Notes: generated from the letters alone by a model not told the origin. A stretch of DNA of 64,000 nt from Porphyromonas somerae DSM 23386 (GCF_000372405.1 NZ_AQVC01000002.1:28137-92136); one strand, 5' to 3'. Positions 16,920 through 26,555 are shown, counted from the first letter of the stretch. Program-made: numbers and translations.

Positions 16920-18218
16920 ATGGACTGGAGTAAATTGTATAGTGTTCCGCAGATTTCTGCGGAAGAGGCTGTTACACACATTAAAGACAACGACCTCGTA
17001 GTCGTAGCACATGCAGCCGGTGCACCTCAATTGTGTGTGGATGCTCTGATAAATAACTACCAAGCATACCACAATGTACGCGTTTTTCATATGCTTACAC
17101 TGGGCAAGGGAATCTGCAACCCACCAGAGATGGCAGGCCACCTACAACATATTACAAACTTCATAGGAGGCAATATGCGTCAAGCCATGAAAGAGAATAG
17201 AGTGGACTTTTTCCCTGGATATTTCTCAGAAGTGCCAGCGATGATGAATCCAGGTGAATTATTGCACCCTGATGTCGCACTGATACAGGTCTCCTACCCC
17301 AATGCCGAAGGGTACTGTAGCTTCGGGGTCTCCTGCGATTATACTAAGCCTGCTGCTGAGCAAGCCAAAGTAGTTATCGCTGAGATGAATGCACAGATGC
17401 CATTCATAGGAGGTGACAACCTCATCCATATTTCTAAGATGAATTATGTGGTCAAAGCAGACTATCCCTTACATACGATCGCACCTACAGAAATCAAAGA
17501 AGTAGAAGAGAGCATTGGGAAATATTGTGCTGAACTTGTAGATAATGGCGACACGCTACAGCTCGGTATAGGAGCTATTCCAGATGCTGTCCTGCTCTTC
17601 CTAAAGGATAAGAAGGACCTTGGAATTCACTCTGAAATGGTCTCGGATGGAGTGGTCGAACTAGTCAATTCGGGCGTTATTAATGGTAGTCGTAAGCAAA
17701 TAAATAAGGGGAAGATAGTAGCAACCTTTCTCATGGGCACTCAAGTACTCTACGACTTTGTACACAATAACAATGACGTGGAGATGTATCCCGTGGACTA
17801 TGTCAATGACCCTTGGGTTATTGCTCAAAACGATCACGTAGTTAGCATCAATAGTTGTGTAGAAGTGGATCTAATGGGGCAGGTAGTCTCTGAGAGTATT
17901 GGAGCTCGTCAGATCAGTGGAGTTGGCGGGCAAATAGACTTCGTGAGAGGTGCGGCACGGTCTAAAGATGGCAAAAGTATTATTGCTATGCCCTCAACAG
18001 CTGGACACGGTAAACTATCTCGCATCGTACCTATTATCTCCGAGGGAGCTGCCGTTACTACTTCTCGCAATGATGTGGACTACATAGTGACAGAGTATGG
18101 CATCGCAAAACTAAAGGGGAAAACCCTTCGCGAACGTGCAGAAGCACTCATTGCTATCGCTCACCCTTCATTCAGACCTGAACTTGAGGCGGTTTACAGA
18201 GAAAAGTATTCACACTAA
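16920..18218 (+). CDS. abfT: 4-hydroxybutyrate CoA-transferase
   Basis: 432-residue family I CoA-transferase that moves CoA from acetyl-CoA (or another acyl-CoA) to 4-hydroxybutyrate, making the substrate of AbfD. The acetyl-CoA hydrolase/transferase fold is supported by LHPDVALIQVSYPNAEGYCSFG, LQLGIGAIPDAVL and the catalytic Glu239 in LGIHSEMVSDG, matching Glu238 in C. aminobutyricum AbfT. The C-terminal GVGGQIDFVRGA and SRNDVDYIVTEYGIA motifs are also typical. Starts 28 bases after the NifU-like stop and is followed 18 bases later by 4hbD. Confidence 0.95.
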   Translation: MDWSKLYSVPQISAEEAVTHIKDNDLVVVAHAAGAPQLCVDALINNYQAYHNVRVFHMLTLGKGICNPPEMAGHLQHITNFIGGNMRQAMKENRVDFFPGYFSEVPAMMNPGELLHPDVALIQVSYPNAEGYCSFGVSCDYTKPAAEQAKVVIAEMNAQMPFIGGDNLIHISKMNYVVKADYPLHTIAPTEIKEVEESIGKYCAELVDNGDTLQLGIGAIPDAVLLFLKDKKDLGIHSEMVSDGVVELVNSGVINGSRKQINKGKIVATFLMGTQVLYDFVHNNNDVEMYPVDYVNDPWVIAQNDHVVSINSCVEVDLMGQVVSESIGARQISGVGGQIDFVRGAARSKDGKSIIAMPSTAGHGKLSRIVPIISEGAAVTTSRNDVDYIVTEYGIAKLKGKTLRERAEALIAIAHPSFRPELEAVYREKYSH

Positions 18219-18235
18219 TCTATAACAATACTGAT

Positions 18236-19354
18236 ATGCAACTATTTAAACTTAAAACAACCATTGACCAGTTTGATACCTTTGCAGACTTTGCCAAGGC
18301 ATTTAATCTGGGTGAAAAAGACTTGGTAATCACCAATGATTTTCTCTATGAGCCTTTTATGAAGGCTTGCCACCTCAAATGCCACTTCGTGATGCAGGAG
18401 AAGTATGGCTTGGGCGAACCATCCGACGAGATGATGAATAAAATTCTCCTCAATGTTCAGGGGAAAGACTTTGAGAGAGTCATTGCCATCGGGGGAGGCA
18501 CTGTTATCGATATTTCCAAGCTCTTTGTCCTCAAGGGGCTAAAGGATGATGTCCTCAGAGCATTTGACCGGCAGATCCCTCTCGAGAAGGAGAAACAGCT
18601 GATCGTGATTCCCACTACCTGTGGCACCGGTAGCGAGGTGACTAATATCTCTATTGCAGAGATTAAGAGTCGGGGGACCAAAATGGGTCTAGCGGATGAT
18701 GCAATTGTCGCAGACAATGCTGTGATTATTCCTGAGCTACTGAAAGGACTCCCCTTTAAGTTTTACGCCTGTAGCGCTATTGATGCATTGATCCACGCAG
18801 TAGAGTCCTACGTCTCACCTAAGGCCAATCCCTATACCGAGCTATTTAGCGAAGCAGCTTGGCGAATCATTATTGATGTATTCCGCCAGATCAAGGAAAA
18901 AGGTGAGGAATATCGATTTGAGGTAATGGGAAAGATGATTATGGCGAGCAACTTTGCTGGCATCGCCTTTGGCAATGCTGGAGTTGGTGCAGTCCACGCT
19001 CTCTCCTACCCTCTCGGAGGCGCTTACCATGTCCCTCATGGCGAAGCTAACTACCAATTCTTTACCGAGGTATTTATGGCTTATGAGCGTAAGAACCCCA
19101 ATGGGCGCATCGCAGAGCTAAAGCAGAAGTTATCTAAGGAACTACAGTGCACACCAGAGGAGGTTTTTGCAGAAATAGATCACCTTCTCTCGGCACTTAT
19201 TTCCAAGAATCCACTACACACTTATGGCATGAAGGAGGAGGAGATAGAGGGCTTTGCTGATGCTGTCCTCGCGACCCAACAGCGACTACTTGCCAATAAC
19301 TACGTGGCACTCAGCAGAGATGAGATCAGAGATATTTATAAGAAACTATTCTAA
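18236..19354 (+). CDS. 4hbD: NAD-dependent 4-hydroxybutyrate dehydrogenase
   Basis: 372-residue iron-containing (group III) alcohol dehydrogenase that reduces succinate semialdehyde to 4-hydroxybutyrate with NADH. The Rossmann-like GGGTVIDISK and the TTCGTGSEVT motif mark the family; metal ligands lie in DALIHAVESY (His) and HALSYPLGGAYHVPHGEAN (two His). Substrate assignment rests on its position between the CoA-transferase and the CoA-acylating semialdehyde dehydrogenase, and on the same arrangement in P. gingivalis. It is 18 bases from abfT and 29 from sucD. Confidence 0.94.
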   Translation: MQLFKLKTTIDQFDTFADFAKAFNLGEKDLVITNDFLYEPFMKACHLKCHFVMQEKYGLGEPSDEMMNKILLNVQGKDFERVIAIGGGTVIDISKLFVLKGLKDDVLRAFDRQIPLEKEKQLIVIPTTCGTGSEVTNISIAEIKSRGTKMGLADDAIVADNAVIIPELLKGLPFKFYACSAIDALIHAVESYVSPKANPYTELFSEAAWRIIIDVFRQIKEKGEEYRFEVMGKMIMASNFAGIAFGNAGVGAVHALSYPLGGAYHVPHGEANYQFFTEVFMAYERKNPNGRIAELKQKLSKELQCTPEEVFAEIDHLLSALISKNPLHTYGMKEEEIEGFADAVLATQQRLLANNYVALSRDEIRDIYKKLF

Positions 19355-19383
19355 GAACTATAACTCACTAATCACAATACATT

Positions 19384-20745
19384 ATGGAAATAAAAGAAAT
19401 GGTGGCACTTGCTAAAGTGGCACAGCAAGAATTTGAGCGGAAGTTCGATCAAAAGAGTACTGACAGCGTAGTTAAGGCACTCTGCAAGGTAATCTATGAC
19501 AACGCCGAGATACTTGCACGAGAGGCAGTAGATGAGACCGGCATGGGACGTTACGAGGACAAGGTGGCAAAGAACCGCAATAAGTCCAAAGGCGTATGGC
19601 AGAACCTCCAAGGGAAGAAAACTATGGGGGTAATAGACATTGAGGAAGGCACGGGATTAATTAAGATAGCAAAGCCGGTAGGGGTAGTAGCCGCTATCAC
19701 TCCTACAACGAATCCTATCGTGACCCCTATGGCCAACATTGCTTTTGCACTCAAAACAAAGAATGCTATCATCGTATCTCCACACCCACGCTCCAAGAAC
19801 TGCTCTGGACATGCTATTGAACTAATCAAAGGGGTACTGAAAGAGCATAAAGTCCCTGAAAACCTAGTACAATACCTAGCCGAACCTGGTCTAAATGAGA
19901 CTCAAGAACTGATGTCGCTTGTAGACGTAGTAGTAGCTACTGGTGGGATGGGTATGGTACACTCCGCCTATTCTTCTGGCAAACCTTCATTCGGTGTTGG
20001 TGCTGGAAACGTACAGGTTATTATTGATGAAAACATCAATGACTTTGATGAAACCGCCAAGATCATCATCAAGGGTAGAGCCTTTGATAATGGGATCATC
20101 TGCTCTGGAGAGCAGTGCTTCATCTACCCAAAGAAGTATAAGGAGGAGATTTTTGAGGCTTTCAAGCGCAATGGAGCCTACTTCGTACCCGAAGAATACC
20201 ACGATAAAATGGTCAATACCATATTTGTAAATGGGACTATTAGTAAAGATGTAGTGGGTAAGGACGTAGAGATCATCGCCAAAATGGCTGGCATCGAGAT
20301 TCCAAAAGACACCCGTATTTTAGTAGTACCTGCAAAGGGAGTAGCTCAAGCCGATCTTATCTGCAAGGAGAAAATGTGTCCAGTAATGACCTGTCTTCCT
20401 TACGATCACTTCGACGAAGCAATAGCTCTTGCCAACGCCAACCTTAATATGGAGGGAAGCGGGCACTCAGCTGGTATTCACTCCAATAACCAAGGTAATA
20501 TCATCAAGGCCGGTAACGACATCAAGGTGTCTCGACTAATAGTCAATGCCCCTTGCTCTATCACTGCTGGTGGATCTATTCAGAATGGGCTCTCTGTAAC
20601 TACTACCCTTGGTTGTGGTACTTGGGGTAACAACTCCATATCTGAGAATTTAACCTACAAGCACCTACTCAATATTACTCGTATTGCACGAATGTCTGAG
20701 ACCATCCATGTCCCTACTGACGAGGAGATTTGGGCAATGAATTAG
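19384..20745 (+). CDS. sucD: CoA-acylating succinate-semialdehyde dehydrogenase
   Basis: 453-residue aldehyde dehydrogenase of the CoA-acylating group, which reduces succinyl-CoA to succinate semialdehyde and is the entry reaction of the operon's pathway. Motifs: AITPTTNP near residue 105, GVGAGNVQVIID near 204, and FDNGIICSGEQC with probable catalytic Cys240. Length fits the short CoA-acylating type, without the alcohol dehydrogenase fusion seen in AdhE. It is the last gene of the riboswitch operon and is followed by a strong terminator at 20781. Confidence 0.95.
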   Translation: MEIKEMVALAKVAQQEFERKFDQKSTDSVVKALCKVIYDNAEILAREAVDETGMGRYEDKVAKNRNKSKGVWQNLQGKKTMGVIDIEEGTGLIKIAKPVGVVAAITPTTNPIVTPMANIAFALKTKNAIIVSPHPRSKNCSGHAIELIKGVLKEHKVPENLVQYLAEPGLNETQELMSLVDVVVATGGMGMVHSAYSSGKPSFGVGAGNVQVIIDENINDFDETAKIIIKGRAFDNGIICSGEQCFIYPKKYKEEIFEAFKRNGAYFVPEEYHDKMVNTIFVNGTISKDVVGKDVEIIAKMAGIEIPKDTRILVVPAKGVAQADLICKEKMCPVMTCLPYDHFDEAIALANANLNMEGSGHSAGIHSNNQGNIIKAGNDIKVSRLIVNAPCSITAGGSIQNGLSVTTTLGCGTWGNNSISENLTYKHLLNITRIARMSETIHVPTDEEIWAMN

Positions 20746-20749
20746 GGTC

Positions 20750-20759
20750 TGTTGCACGA
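20750..20759 (+). repeat. TGTTGCACGA core, isolated copy
   Basis: Exact copy of the 10-base core shared by the hairpin and GAGAC-ended repeat families, here just after the sucD stop and inside GTTGCACGAGGTGCAC, a small dyad. Confidence 0.6.
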
Positions 20760-20780
20760 GGTGCACTCCTCACATAAATA

Positions 20781-20823
20781 AGAGGGGTTGATTGCCAGTC
20801 GGCAGTCAACCCCTCTTCTTTTT
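20781..20823 (+). terminator. Terminator of the 4-hydroxybutyrate operon
   Basis: A 16-bp stem (20781-20796 with 20801-20816, one G.T pair) with a 4-base loop followed by a T-rich run to 20823: a canonical rho-independent terminator 35 bases after sucD. Confidence 0.9.
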
Positions 20824-20883
20824 ACTTTAAAGTAATTAGACTACAACAACGGTATTCAGAACACCGCAAGTCACAATCTCAAT

Positions 20884-21135
20884 TTACTTTGCAGGTGCAT
20901 TCTCAGCAGCACCCTCCATCACTTGCTCAGCAGCCTCAGCGCCTTCCTTTACCTCGTTCTTAAGGGAATCAAGAGTATCAACCACTTGGTCAGCACCTTG
21001 TTCAACACCTTCCTGAACAGTCTCGATAGCCTCTTCAGCTTGTTGTTGCTGGTCGTTATTGTTAGACTCAGACTTGCATGAAGTGAAAGCGAGAGCAACT
21101 GCTACAGCGGCTGCTGCGATAAATAACTTCTTCAT
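20884..21135 (-). CDS. Small Gln/Glu-rich lipoprotein
   Basis: 83 residues. A lipoprotein signal (MKKLFIAAAAVAVALAFTSC, Cys20) is followed by a Ser/Asn/Gln linker and then a highly acidic stretch of Glu/Ala/Val heptad-like sequence (about 33-80) predicted to be one long amphipathic helix. The composition suggests a small surface or periplasmic helical lipoprotein; the function is unknown. It lies 54 bases downstream of purE on the same strand. Confidence 0.8.
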   Translation of the reverse strand: MKKLFIAAAAVAVALAFTSCKSESNNNDQQQQAEEAIETVQEGVEQGADQVVDTLDSLKNEVKEGAEAAEQVMEGAAENAPAK

Positions 21136-21189
21136 AATACAATCTCTAAAAATGTTGTGATAAATAAAAGATAAGTTCTTGTGAACAAT

Positions 21190-21705
21190 TCAATTTGTTT
21201 TATACTTAAGCCCTTCTAGAGCTTGGAGCTCCTTATTGGCCTTAACTATTTTCTGCTTAAGATTCTCTTTGTAAGCTGCATATCTGCTTGCTAGGTCACT
21301 ATCTGCTAATGAAAGCATCTGGACGGCTAGCAGTGCAGCGTTAAGAGAAGCATTGATACCTACCGTTGCCACAGGCACTCCAGGAGGCATCTGTACGATA
21401 GCAAGTAGAGCATCCATCCCCTCAAGGGTCGACTTGATAGGCACTCCAATCACTGGGAGTGTGGTGAAAGCTGCAATAACTCCACATAGGTGGGCCGCCA
21501 TACCAGCTGCAGCGATGATCACTTTAATACCACGCCCCTCAGCTTGCTTAGCAAAAGTCTCTACCTGCTCTGGAGTCCTATGTGCCGACAAGGCGTGTAC
21601 CTCATAAGGCACCTCCATCTGCTCTAGTAGGTCAATTGCTTTTTGCATTACAGGCAAGTCACTAGTACTGCCCATAATAATGCTTACTCTTGGCTGTAAA
21701 GACAT
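21190..21705 (-). CDS. purE: N5-carboxyaminoimidazole ribonucleotide mutase
   Basis: 171-residue class I PurE that converts N5-CAIR to CAIR in purine synthesis. It has the GSTSDLPVM phosphate-binding loop near the N-terminus, SAHRTPE with the catalytic His, AAAGMAAHLCGVIAAFTTLPVIGVP and the GINASLNAALLAVQML helix. Length is typical. It lies 46 bases downstream of gcvH on the same strand; no purK is in the window, so the partner enzyme must be elsewhere. Confidence 0.95.
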   Translation of the reverse strand: MSLQPRVSIIMGSTSDLPVMQKAIDLLEQMEVPYEVHALSAHRTPEQVETFAKQAEGRGIKVIIAAAGMAAHLCGVIAAFTTLPVIGVPIKSTLEGMDALLAIVQMPPGVPVATVGINASLNAALLAVQMLSLADSDLASRYAAYKENLKQKIVKANKELQALEGLKYKTN

Positions 21706-21751
21706 CTCTTACTAATATATTAATAGGGTGTAAACAGAGCTATGGGCTCTC

Positions 21752-22135
21752 TTACTTCTGGATAAGTGCCTTGTACTCCTCAGCACTCATCAAATCACCA
21801 ACCTGATCAGGATCCTCAAGGGTCACCTTGATAATCCAACCTTTTCCGTATGGATCGCTATTCACAAGCTCAGGAGCGTCCTCGAGCTCTTCGTTAAACT
21901 CATCTACAGTAAATGCTACTGGAGTAAGAAGGTCAGAAACAGTCTTCACAGCCTCAATTGAGCCAAAAGCCTCACCCGCTGCAATGTCCTCACCTACGCT
22001 ATCCTCCACATCTACATATACGATCTCACCAAGCTCGCTCTGAGCGAAGTCTGTGATACCTACAGTGGCCTTGTCGCCTTCTATAAGGAACCATTCGTGA
22101 TCCTTGCTGTACTTCAAGTTCTCTGGAAAATTCAT
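21752..22135 (-). CDS. gcvH: Glycine cleavage system H protein
   Basis: 127-residue lipoyl carrier of the glycine cleavage complex. It shuttles the aminomethyl group between the P, T and L proteins in the cytosol. The lipoylated residue is Lys64 in [12 protein letters not shown], preceded by [17 protein letters not shown] and followed by the C-terminal GWIIKV segment. Length is normal. The other gcv genes are not in the window; it sits between rpoN (56 bases upstream) and purE. Confidence 0.96.
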   Translation of the reverse strand: MNFPENLKYSKDHEWFLIEGDKATVGITDFAQSELGEIVYVDVEDSVGEDIAAGEAFGSIEAVKTVSDLLTPVAFTVDEFNEELEDAPELVNSDPYGKGWIIKVTLEDPDQVGDLMSAEEYKALIQK

Positions 22136-22190
22136 AACTGCGTCTTTTGTTTTTAGTTTTGTTTTGATTTACAACTTTTATTCGCCAAAG

Positions 22191-23639
22191 TTACCAAACT
22201 TTTCTCAATCTCGCAATAGGTATGCCCAAACCATCTCTATACTTAGCTATTGTTCGGCGTGCTACGGTAAATCCCTCCTCCTTTAATTTGTGTCGGAGAG
22301 CTTCGTCGGAAAGGGGATTATTCTTATCCTCCTCCTCAATCAATTGCTTCAACAACTGCTTTACCGAATGCGTAGTCACCTCATCTCCGTCATCATTGGT
22401 GATACCCTCAGAGAAGAGTTGTTTCAAAGGGATGATCCCGAAATCGGTTTGCACATACTTGGTACTAGTCACTCTGGAGATGGTACTGACATCATACCCT
22501 ACTATATCGGCCACATCCTGAAGAATCATCGGCTTAAGCAACGCCACATCACCCGTAAGAAAGTAGTCGCGCTGTAATCGGACAATCGCCATCATAGTAG
22601 TAATGAGGGTATTATTGCGTTGCTTGATCATCTCCACAAACCCGCGAGCGTCATCAATCTTCTGCTTAACAAATCGACTTGCTTCACGCTCCTCCTTACC
22701 CTTAGGTTCTCTTTGAGTAAGTTCCTGTAGCTGCTCCTCAAACTCATGGCTTACTCTTACCTCGGGTATATCACCACTATGGAGTGTCACCAGAAGTTCC
22801 CCATCGCGCTCAGTAACCTCAAAGTCGGGTATCACCGTCATCAGCGTATCCTGCAACTTACTAGAAAAGTCTAGCCCTGGACTAGGATTGAGACTAGTAA
22901 TCAAACGGATAGCTGCCCTTAGCTCCTCCTCACTTGCTTTAGTACTTTCTGAAAGACGGTCAATCTGCTTGTGAGTCAGCTCATCAAAGTGGTCTCTTAC
23001 AAGCTTTCGCGCTAGTTGCACCACTTCGGTAGGCTTACGACGCTCCAATTGTAGCATCAGACACTCCTGCAAAGAGCGAGCTGCTATCCCTGCAGGCTCC
23101 AAACTCTGCACTACACTCAATATATATATAAGGTGTGCTTCCGATATTTCTATACCCTGGTAGATTGCTAAATCGTCCGAAATACCCAGCAGTGATCGCC
23201 GGAGATAACCATCATCATCTAGGCTACCAACGAGGAAACTAGCAATTTGCTGATCTCGCTCACTCAATTCCGTGAGTGGCAATTGCTCATTCAGAGACTC
23301 TTGAAGGCTCTGCTCCTCTGCAAAAGGAATCTCATCAGCACCTTTCTGTCCTTCATAGTAGCGACGCAGAGTGGTCTCAGGGATGTCATCCACATCTGCA
23401 TAGTCATCCATGGAGATCTCCTCCTCTGATTGCATCTCGTCAGACAGGCTGTCAAGAGGCTCATCAGGATCCGAGTCATGCCCCTCCTCCAGTGCTGGGT
23501 TTTCGATCAGCTCCTGTTTGACACGCTCAGCTAGCTCCGTATGAGGAAGCATCACCATATTCATCACCTGTATCTGCCAGGTAGAGAGGTTTTGCGCAAG
23601 CTTTTGCTTTAGCTTGCTACTATGACCATCGGTCGCCAT
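22191..23639 (-). CDS. rpoN: RNA polymerase sigma-54 factor
   Basis: 482-residue alternative sigma factor directing RNA polymerase to -24/-12 promoters that need an AAA+ activator. Region I is seen as KLKQKLAQNLSTWQIQVMNMVMLP; an acidic linker follows (about 48-85), then the core-binding domain, the helix-turn-helix (DVSTISRVTSTKYVQTDFGIIPLKQLF) and the C-terminal RpoN box within VARRTIAKYRDGLGIPIA. No sigma-54 activator lies in this window. The start lies 7 bases after the stop of the transglutaminase-like lipoprotein gene, so the two are likely co-transcribed. Confidence 0.96.
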   Translation of the reverse strand: MATDGHSSKLKQKLAQNLSTWQIQVMNMVMLPHTELAERVKQELIENPALEEGHDSDPDEPLDSLSDEMQSEEEISMDDYADVDDIPETTLRRYYEGQKGADEIPFAEEQSLQESLNEQLPLTELSERDQQIASFLVGSLDDDGYLRRSLLGISDDLAIYQGIEISEAHLIYILSVVQSLEPAGIAARSLQECLMLQLERRKPTEVVQLARKLVRDHFDELTHKQIDRLSESTKASEEELRAAIRLITSLNPSPGLDFSSKLQDTLMTVIPDFEVTERDGELLVTLHSGDIPEVRVSHEFEEQLQELTQREPKGKEEREASRFVKQKIDDARGFVEMIKQRNNTLITTMMAIVRLQRDYFLTGDVALLKPMILQDVADIVGYDVSTISRVTSTKYVQTDFGIIPLKQLFSEGITNDDGDEVTTHSVKQLLKQLIEEEDKNNPLSDEALRHKLKEEGFTVARRTIAKYRDGLGIPIARLRKVW

Positions 23640-23646
23640 AATTCTG

Positions 23647-26313
23647 TCACTTCGACTTGAGTTCCTCTACAATCTGAGCCACCCTCTCACCAATACCGAT
23701 GGTATAACCTTGGGAGATAAATACCACTCTATTGAATGTATCTGCAATGATCACCACTGGTTTATCCAACCTGCCAGATAGCTCGTTGCTCTTCACGAAG
23801 TCGTACTCTATATCCCATTTATCCTCACCCCAAATTGCTTCTGGTAATAGCGACTTCAGCTCAGCAGAGGGGTCATTGATAAGTACCACAGTAGGCAACA
23901 AAAGCTTTCCATCAGCCCCCTTTATCGCTTGCATATCTCGCAGGATGTGATCGGTAGGCTCATGATGGGCACGTCCTAAAATAAGGAGATAATACCCACG
24001 CCCAGTAGAACTAATAAGTGACTTATCGCTATCGCTAGTTAGATCGTGGTAAAGAGACTCGGCATTAAGGCTTCCTATTACACCAATTGCTGTTTCATCT
24101 CGATCAAAAATGAGAGGAGTGACCTTGCCACACTCTTGCTTACGTAAAGCCATCAATACAGCACCATTGGCAAGCCTTGTACCAGTAAGAAGGTAATTTC
24201 TATCATGGAGAAGCTTAGCTCCTGCGACTTGATCATATGGAAGCTGCCAATCAAAGCCATAAGTAGATAGCTGTCCCTCATCATCGACATAGCCTATTGA
24301 AAAGTTGGTCTCATACTTAGGTGTCTTAAGGTATCCTTCAGGCTTATAGGAGAGTAGAAGCTGGCAGTCGGCACTGACCTCTTCAATTTCAGTTTTTTCT
24401 TTGAATGGCAAAATCTCTGCACGCTGTTGCTCGTCCTTGAAAAGAATCACACCATTAGCTGTGTCGTACTTCGCAGAGATACCTGCTGTACGAAGCAAAC
24501 GCACCAATAGCACCTGAAGGCTACGCAAATCACCAACTTTATACTGCCACACAGATGCTGGGCTTATTACAATCTCCCTCGGATTATATGACTCATCAAC
24601 CTTAAATCCATCAACCACCATTGCAAGCGTCTTGGCCTTTTCTGCTATAGAAAGAGTTTCCCACTCTGGGTGTGCACTCTTTATCTCCTTGATCGCTTCA
24701 TCGAGTTGCTTCTGGACAGGATAGAGATGCTCCAACATCACTCTAGGAGAGAATAGTTCGGCATCACTCCATTGAACAGAGGTGAGGTCACGAGACAAAG
24801 TCTCTCTCAGTACGTCAATATTGACGTCATGGAGATCCTTATCGGTCAATGAGGCTAATATGGCTATGGCTTCTTGGACTTTCCCCTGCTGTGCCGAAGA
24901 TCTCAGGAAGTCCGCAATCTCCCTATGATAGCCACGACTTTCCTTATACAGACGTGACAGCTGTGCTGCTTTTTCTCCAGAAAGTCCTAGCTCTGTAGCC
25001 AACGAATTTGCCTGCTCATCAGTAGGGAAGGTATCGGTATATGATTGGCGAAGGGCATTATTTTCCTCCATTCGCTTAGCGTTGATGTGCTCCATCTCCT
25101 CCGTGACGGCAATTTGGGGCACTCTCTCAATAGGAGGTGTGATGGTCAGATGCATCTCAGAGGGGACCTCACTCCAATCACCTAGAGTAAGCTTCAGAGT
25201 ACCACCGCCCTCTTTATTAGTGAGTTTGCCTATCGCCATCTCCTGCGGACTACGACTAGCCACCACCACTACATCTCCAAAACCTAGCTCTACCGAGGCT
25301 TCACCCAATCGATTGGTAGTGCGAGTTACAGCAGGATAGAGATCGGCATAGTTATAAATTCTAAAGGTCACCTTAACCCCCTCCAGTGGCTTTCCCTCTT
25401 TATCCACTACGGTCACCATCGCTGGAGCTACAGGGATATAATTCTCAGAGACGTTGAGCTCAGTCGTATTGAGATCAGCGCCAAGCCACTCTTCCTTACC
25501 CACATACGGTCCGAAAGCCCTAGTATGCAAGAGCATCGCCCTAAGCACTGGAGCATCAAACCAAGCGTGGTCTAGTACAGGAGCAGGCTCACTAGCTCCT
25601 AAATAGTGCCATTCGCCATCTACCCACGCCTCGACCCAAGCGTGATTATCATCAGTATGTGCCCACCTTGGAGTGTATACTTGCCGAGCGGGGATACCTA
25701 CCGTACGCAATACTGAAACAAAAAAGGTACTCTGCTCCCCGCACCGTCCTAGCGCATTTCGAAGAGTAGCCAAAGGCGAAGAGGTACGACCATCACTAGG
25801 AGCATAAGTAATGTGTTGATGAGCCCAGTGATTGAGCTCTATCACTGCCTGCTCCATGGTCATATCCTTCACAAGATCTCTAAGCTCCTCATAGTAGGTA
25901 GTGCGAAAGTCGTCAAGAATTTCATTATTCACCCTTAATGGTAAGACAAAAGCTCTCCACTGATCGAGTGGCACGCTACTTCCCCATGGAAGCTCCTGAC
26001 GCGCTTTGATTGCCACATCGATATTGGCTCGATAAAACTCAGGGGAATGATCCAATATATCAGGAGTATAAGAATAGGCATAGAGCCAAGTCATTGCGGC
26101 CTTTTCATTTGAAGTGAGAGAGTCACCAAAGTCAATAGCTTCAATACCCAAGTATGCCAACTTATCAGAGAGTGCACTTTCGGCACTACGCACTACCTCA
26201 CTAGAGAATAGCGACTCATTTTTACTCTCAGCTCCCCCACAAGCCACAAGAGCTAAAGAAAGCCATAACGCTGAGGTCACAGCAAGACATTTAAAATTCC
26301 TTATAAGCTTCAT
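23647..26313 (-). CDS. Transglutaminase-like domain lipoprotein
   Basis: About 888 residues. The start is ATG 26313 (another ATG at 26322). MKLIRNFK and a hydrophobic run end in a lipobox ALVAC. A transglutaminase-like (cysteine protease fold) core is clear: GRCGEQSTFFVSVLRTVGIPARQ with the Cys, then DDNHAWVEAWVDGEWHYLG with the His and a following Asp. Next comes a carboxypeptidase-regulatory-like beta domain (TVVDKEGKPLEGVKVTF), then a long helical and mixed region without motifs I know. Probably a periplasmic or surface peptidase or amidase. It is the first gene of the rpoN-gcvH-purE run. Confidence 0.82.
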   Translation of the reverse strand: MKLIRNFKCLAVTSALWLSLALVACGGAESKNESLFSSEVVRSAESALSDKLAYLGIEAIDFGDSLTSNEKAAMTWLYAYSYTPDILDHSPEFYRANIDVAIKARQELPWGSSVPLDQWRAFVLPLRVNNEILDDFRTTYYEELRDLVKDMTMEQAVIELNHWAHQHITYAPSDGRTSSPLATLRNALGRCGEQSTFFVSVLRTVGIPARQVYTPRWAHTDDNHAWVEAWVDGEWHYLGASEPAPVLDHAWFDAPVLRAMLLHTRAFGPYVGKEEWLGADLNTTELNVSENYIPVAPAMVTVVDKEGKPLEGVKVTFRIYNYADLYPAVTRTTNRLGEASVELGFGDVVVVASRSPQEMAIGKLTNKEGGGTLKLTLGDWSEVPSEMHLTITPPIERVPQIAVTEEMEHINAKRMEENNALRQSYTDTFPTDEQANSLATELGLSGEKAAQLSRLYKESRGYHREIADFLRSSAQQGKVQEAIAILASLTDKDLHDVNIDVLRETLSRDLTSVQWSDAELFSPRVMLEHLYPVQKQLDEAIKEIKSAHPEWETLSIAEKAKTLAMVVDGFKVDESYNPREIVISPASVWQYKVGDLRSLQVLLVRLLRTAGISAKYDTANGVILFKDEQQRAEILPFKEKTEIEEVSADCQLLLSYKPEGYLKTPKYETNFSIGYVDDEGQLSTYGFDWQLPYDQVAGAKLLHDRNYLLTGTRLANGAVLMALRKQECGKVTPLIFDRDETAIGVIGSLNAESLYHDLTSDSDKSLISSTGRGYYLLILGRAHHEPTDHILRDMQAIKGADGKLLLPTVVLINDPSAELKSLLPEAIWGEDKWDIEYDFVKSNELSGRLDKPVVIIADTFNRVVFISQGYTIGIGERVAQIVEELKSK

Positions 26314-26510
26314 AAGTATCATTTACGATGACAAATTGATCAAGTGCTCAAATGTACTCATTTTTAATGACACTCCAAGCCACCACCCCAAGTAAGTAGG
26401 GGCCACACCTTAGAAAGGCCATTATCGCACGACGTTCATAGTGGCAGGAGTCTCTTTGTTAAGAAAAAGAAAATAGAGATGTCAGGGGAGATTAACTGCC
26501 GAAGTTTTTG

Positions 26511-26518
26511 TATATTTG
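26511..26518 (+). promoter_or_regulatory. Candidate -7 box for the ECF sigma gene
   Basis: TATATTTG, 37 bases before the start codon at 26556, matches TAnnTTTG. A -33 element is not clear. The remaining bases between 26323 and 26510 show nothing I can name. Confidence 0.5.
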
Positions 26519-26555
26519 AAAAGCAAATCAAAGACCAGAAACAGATACATATATA

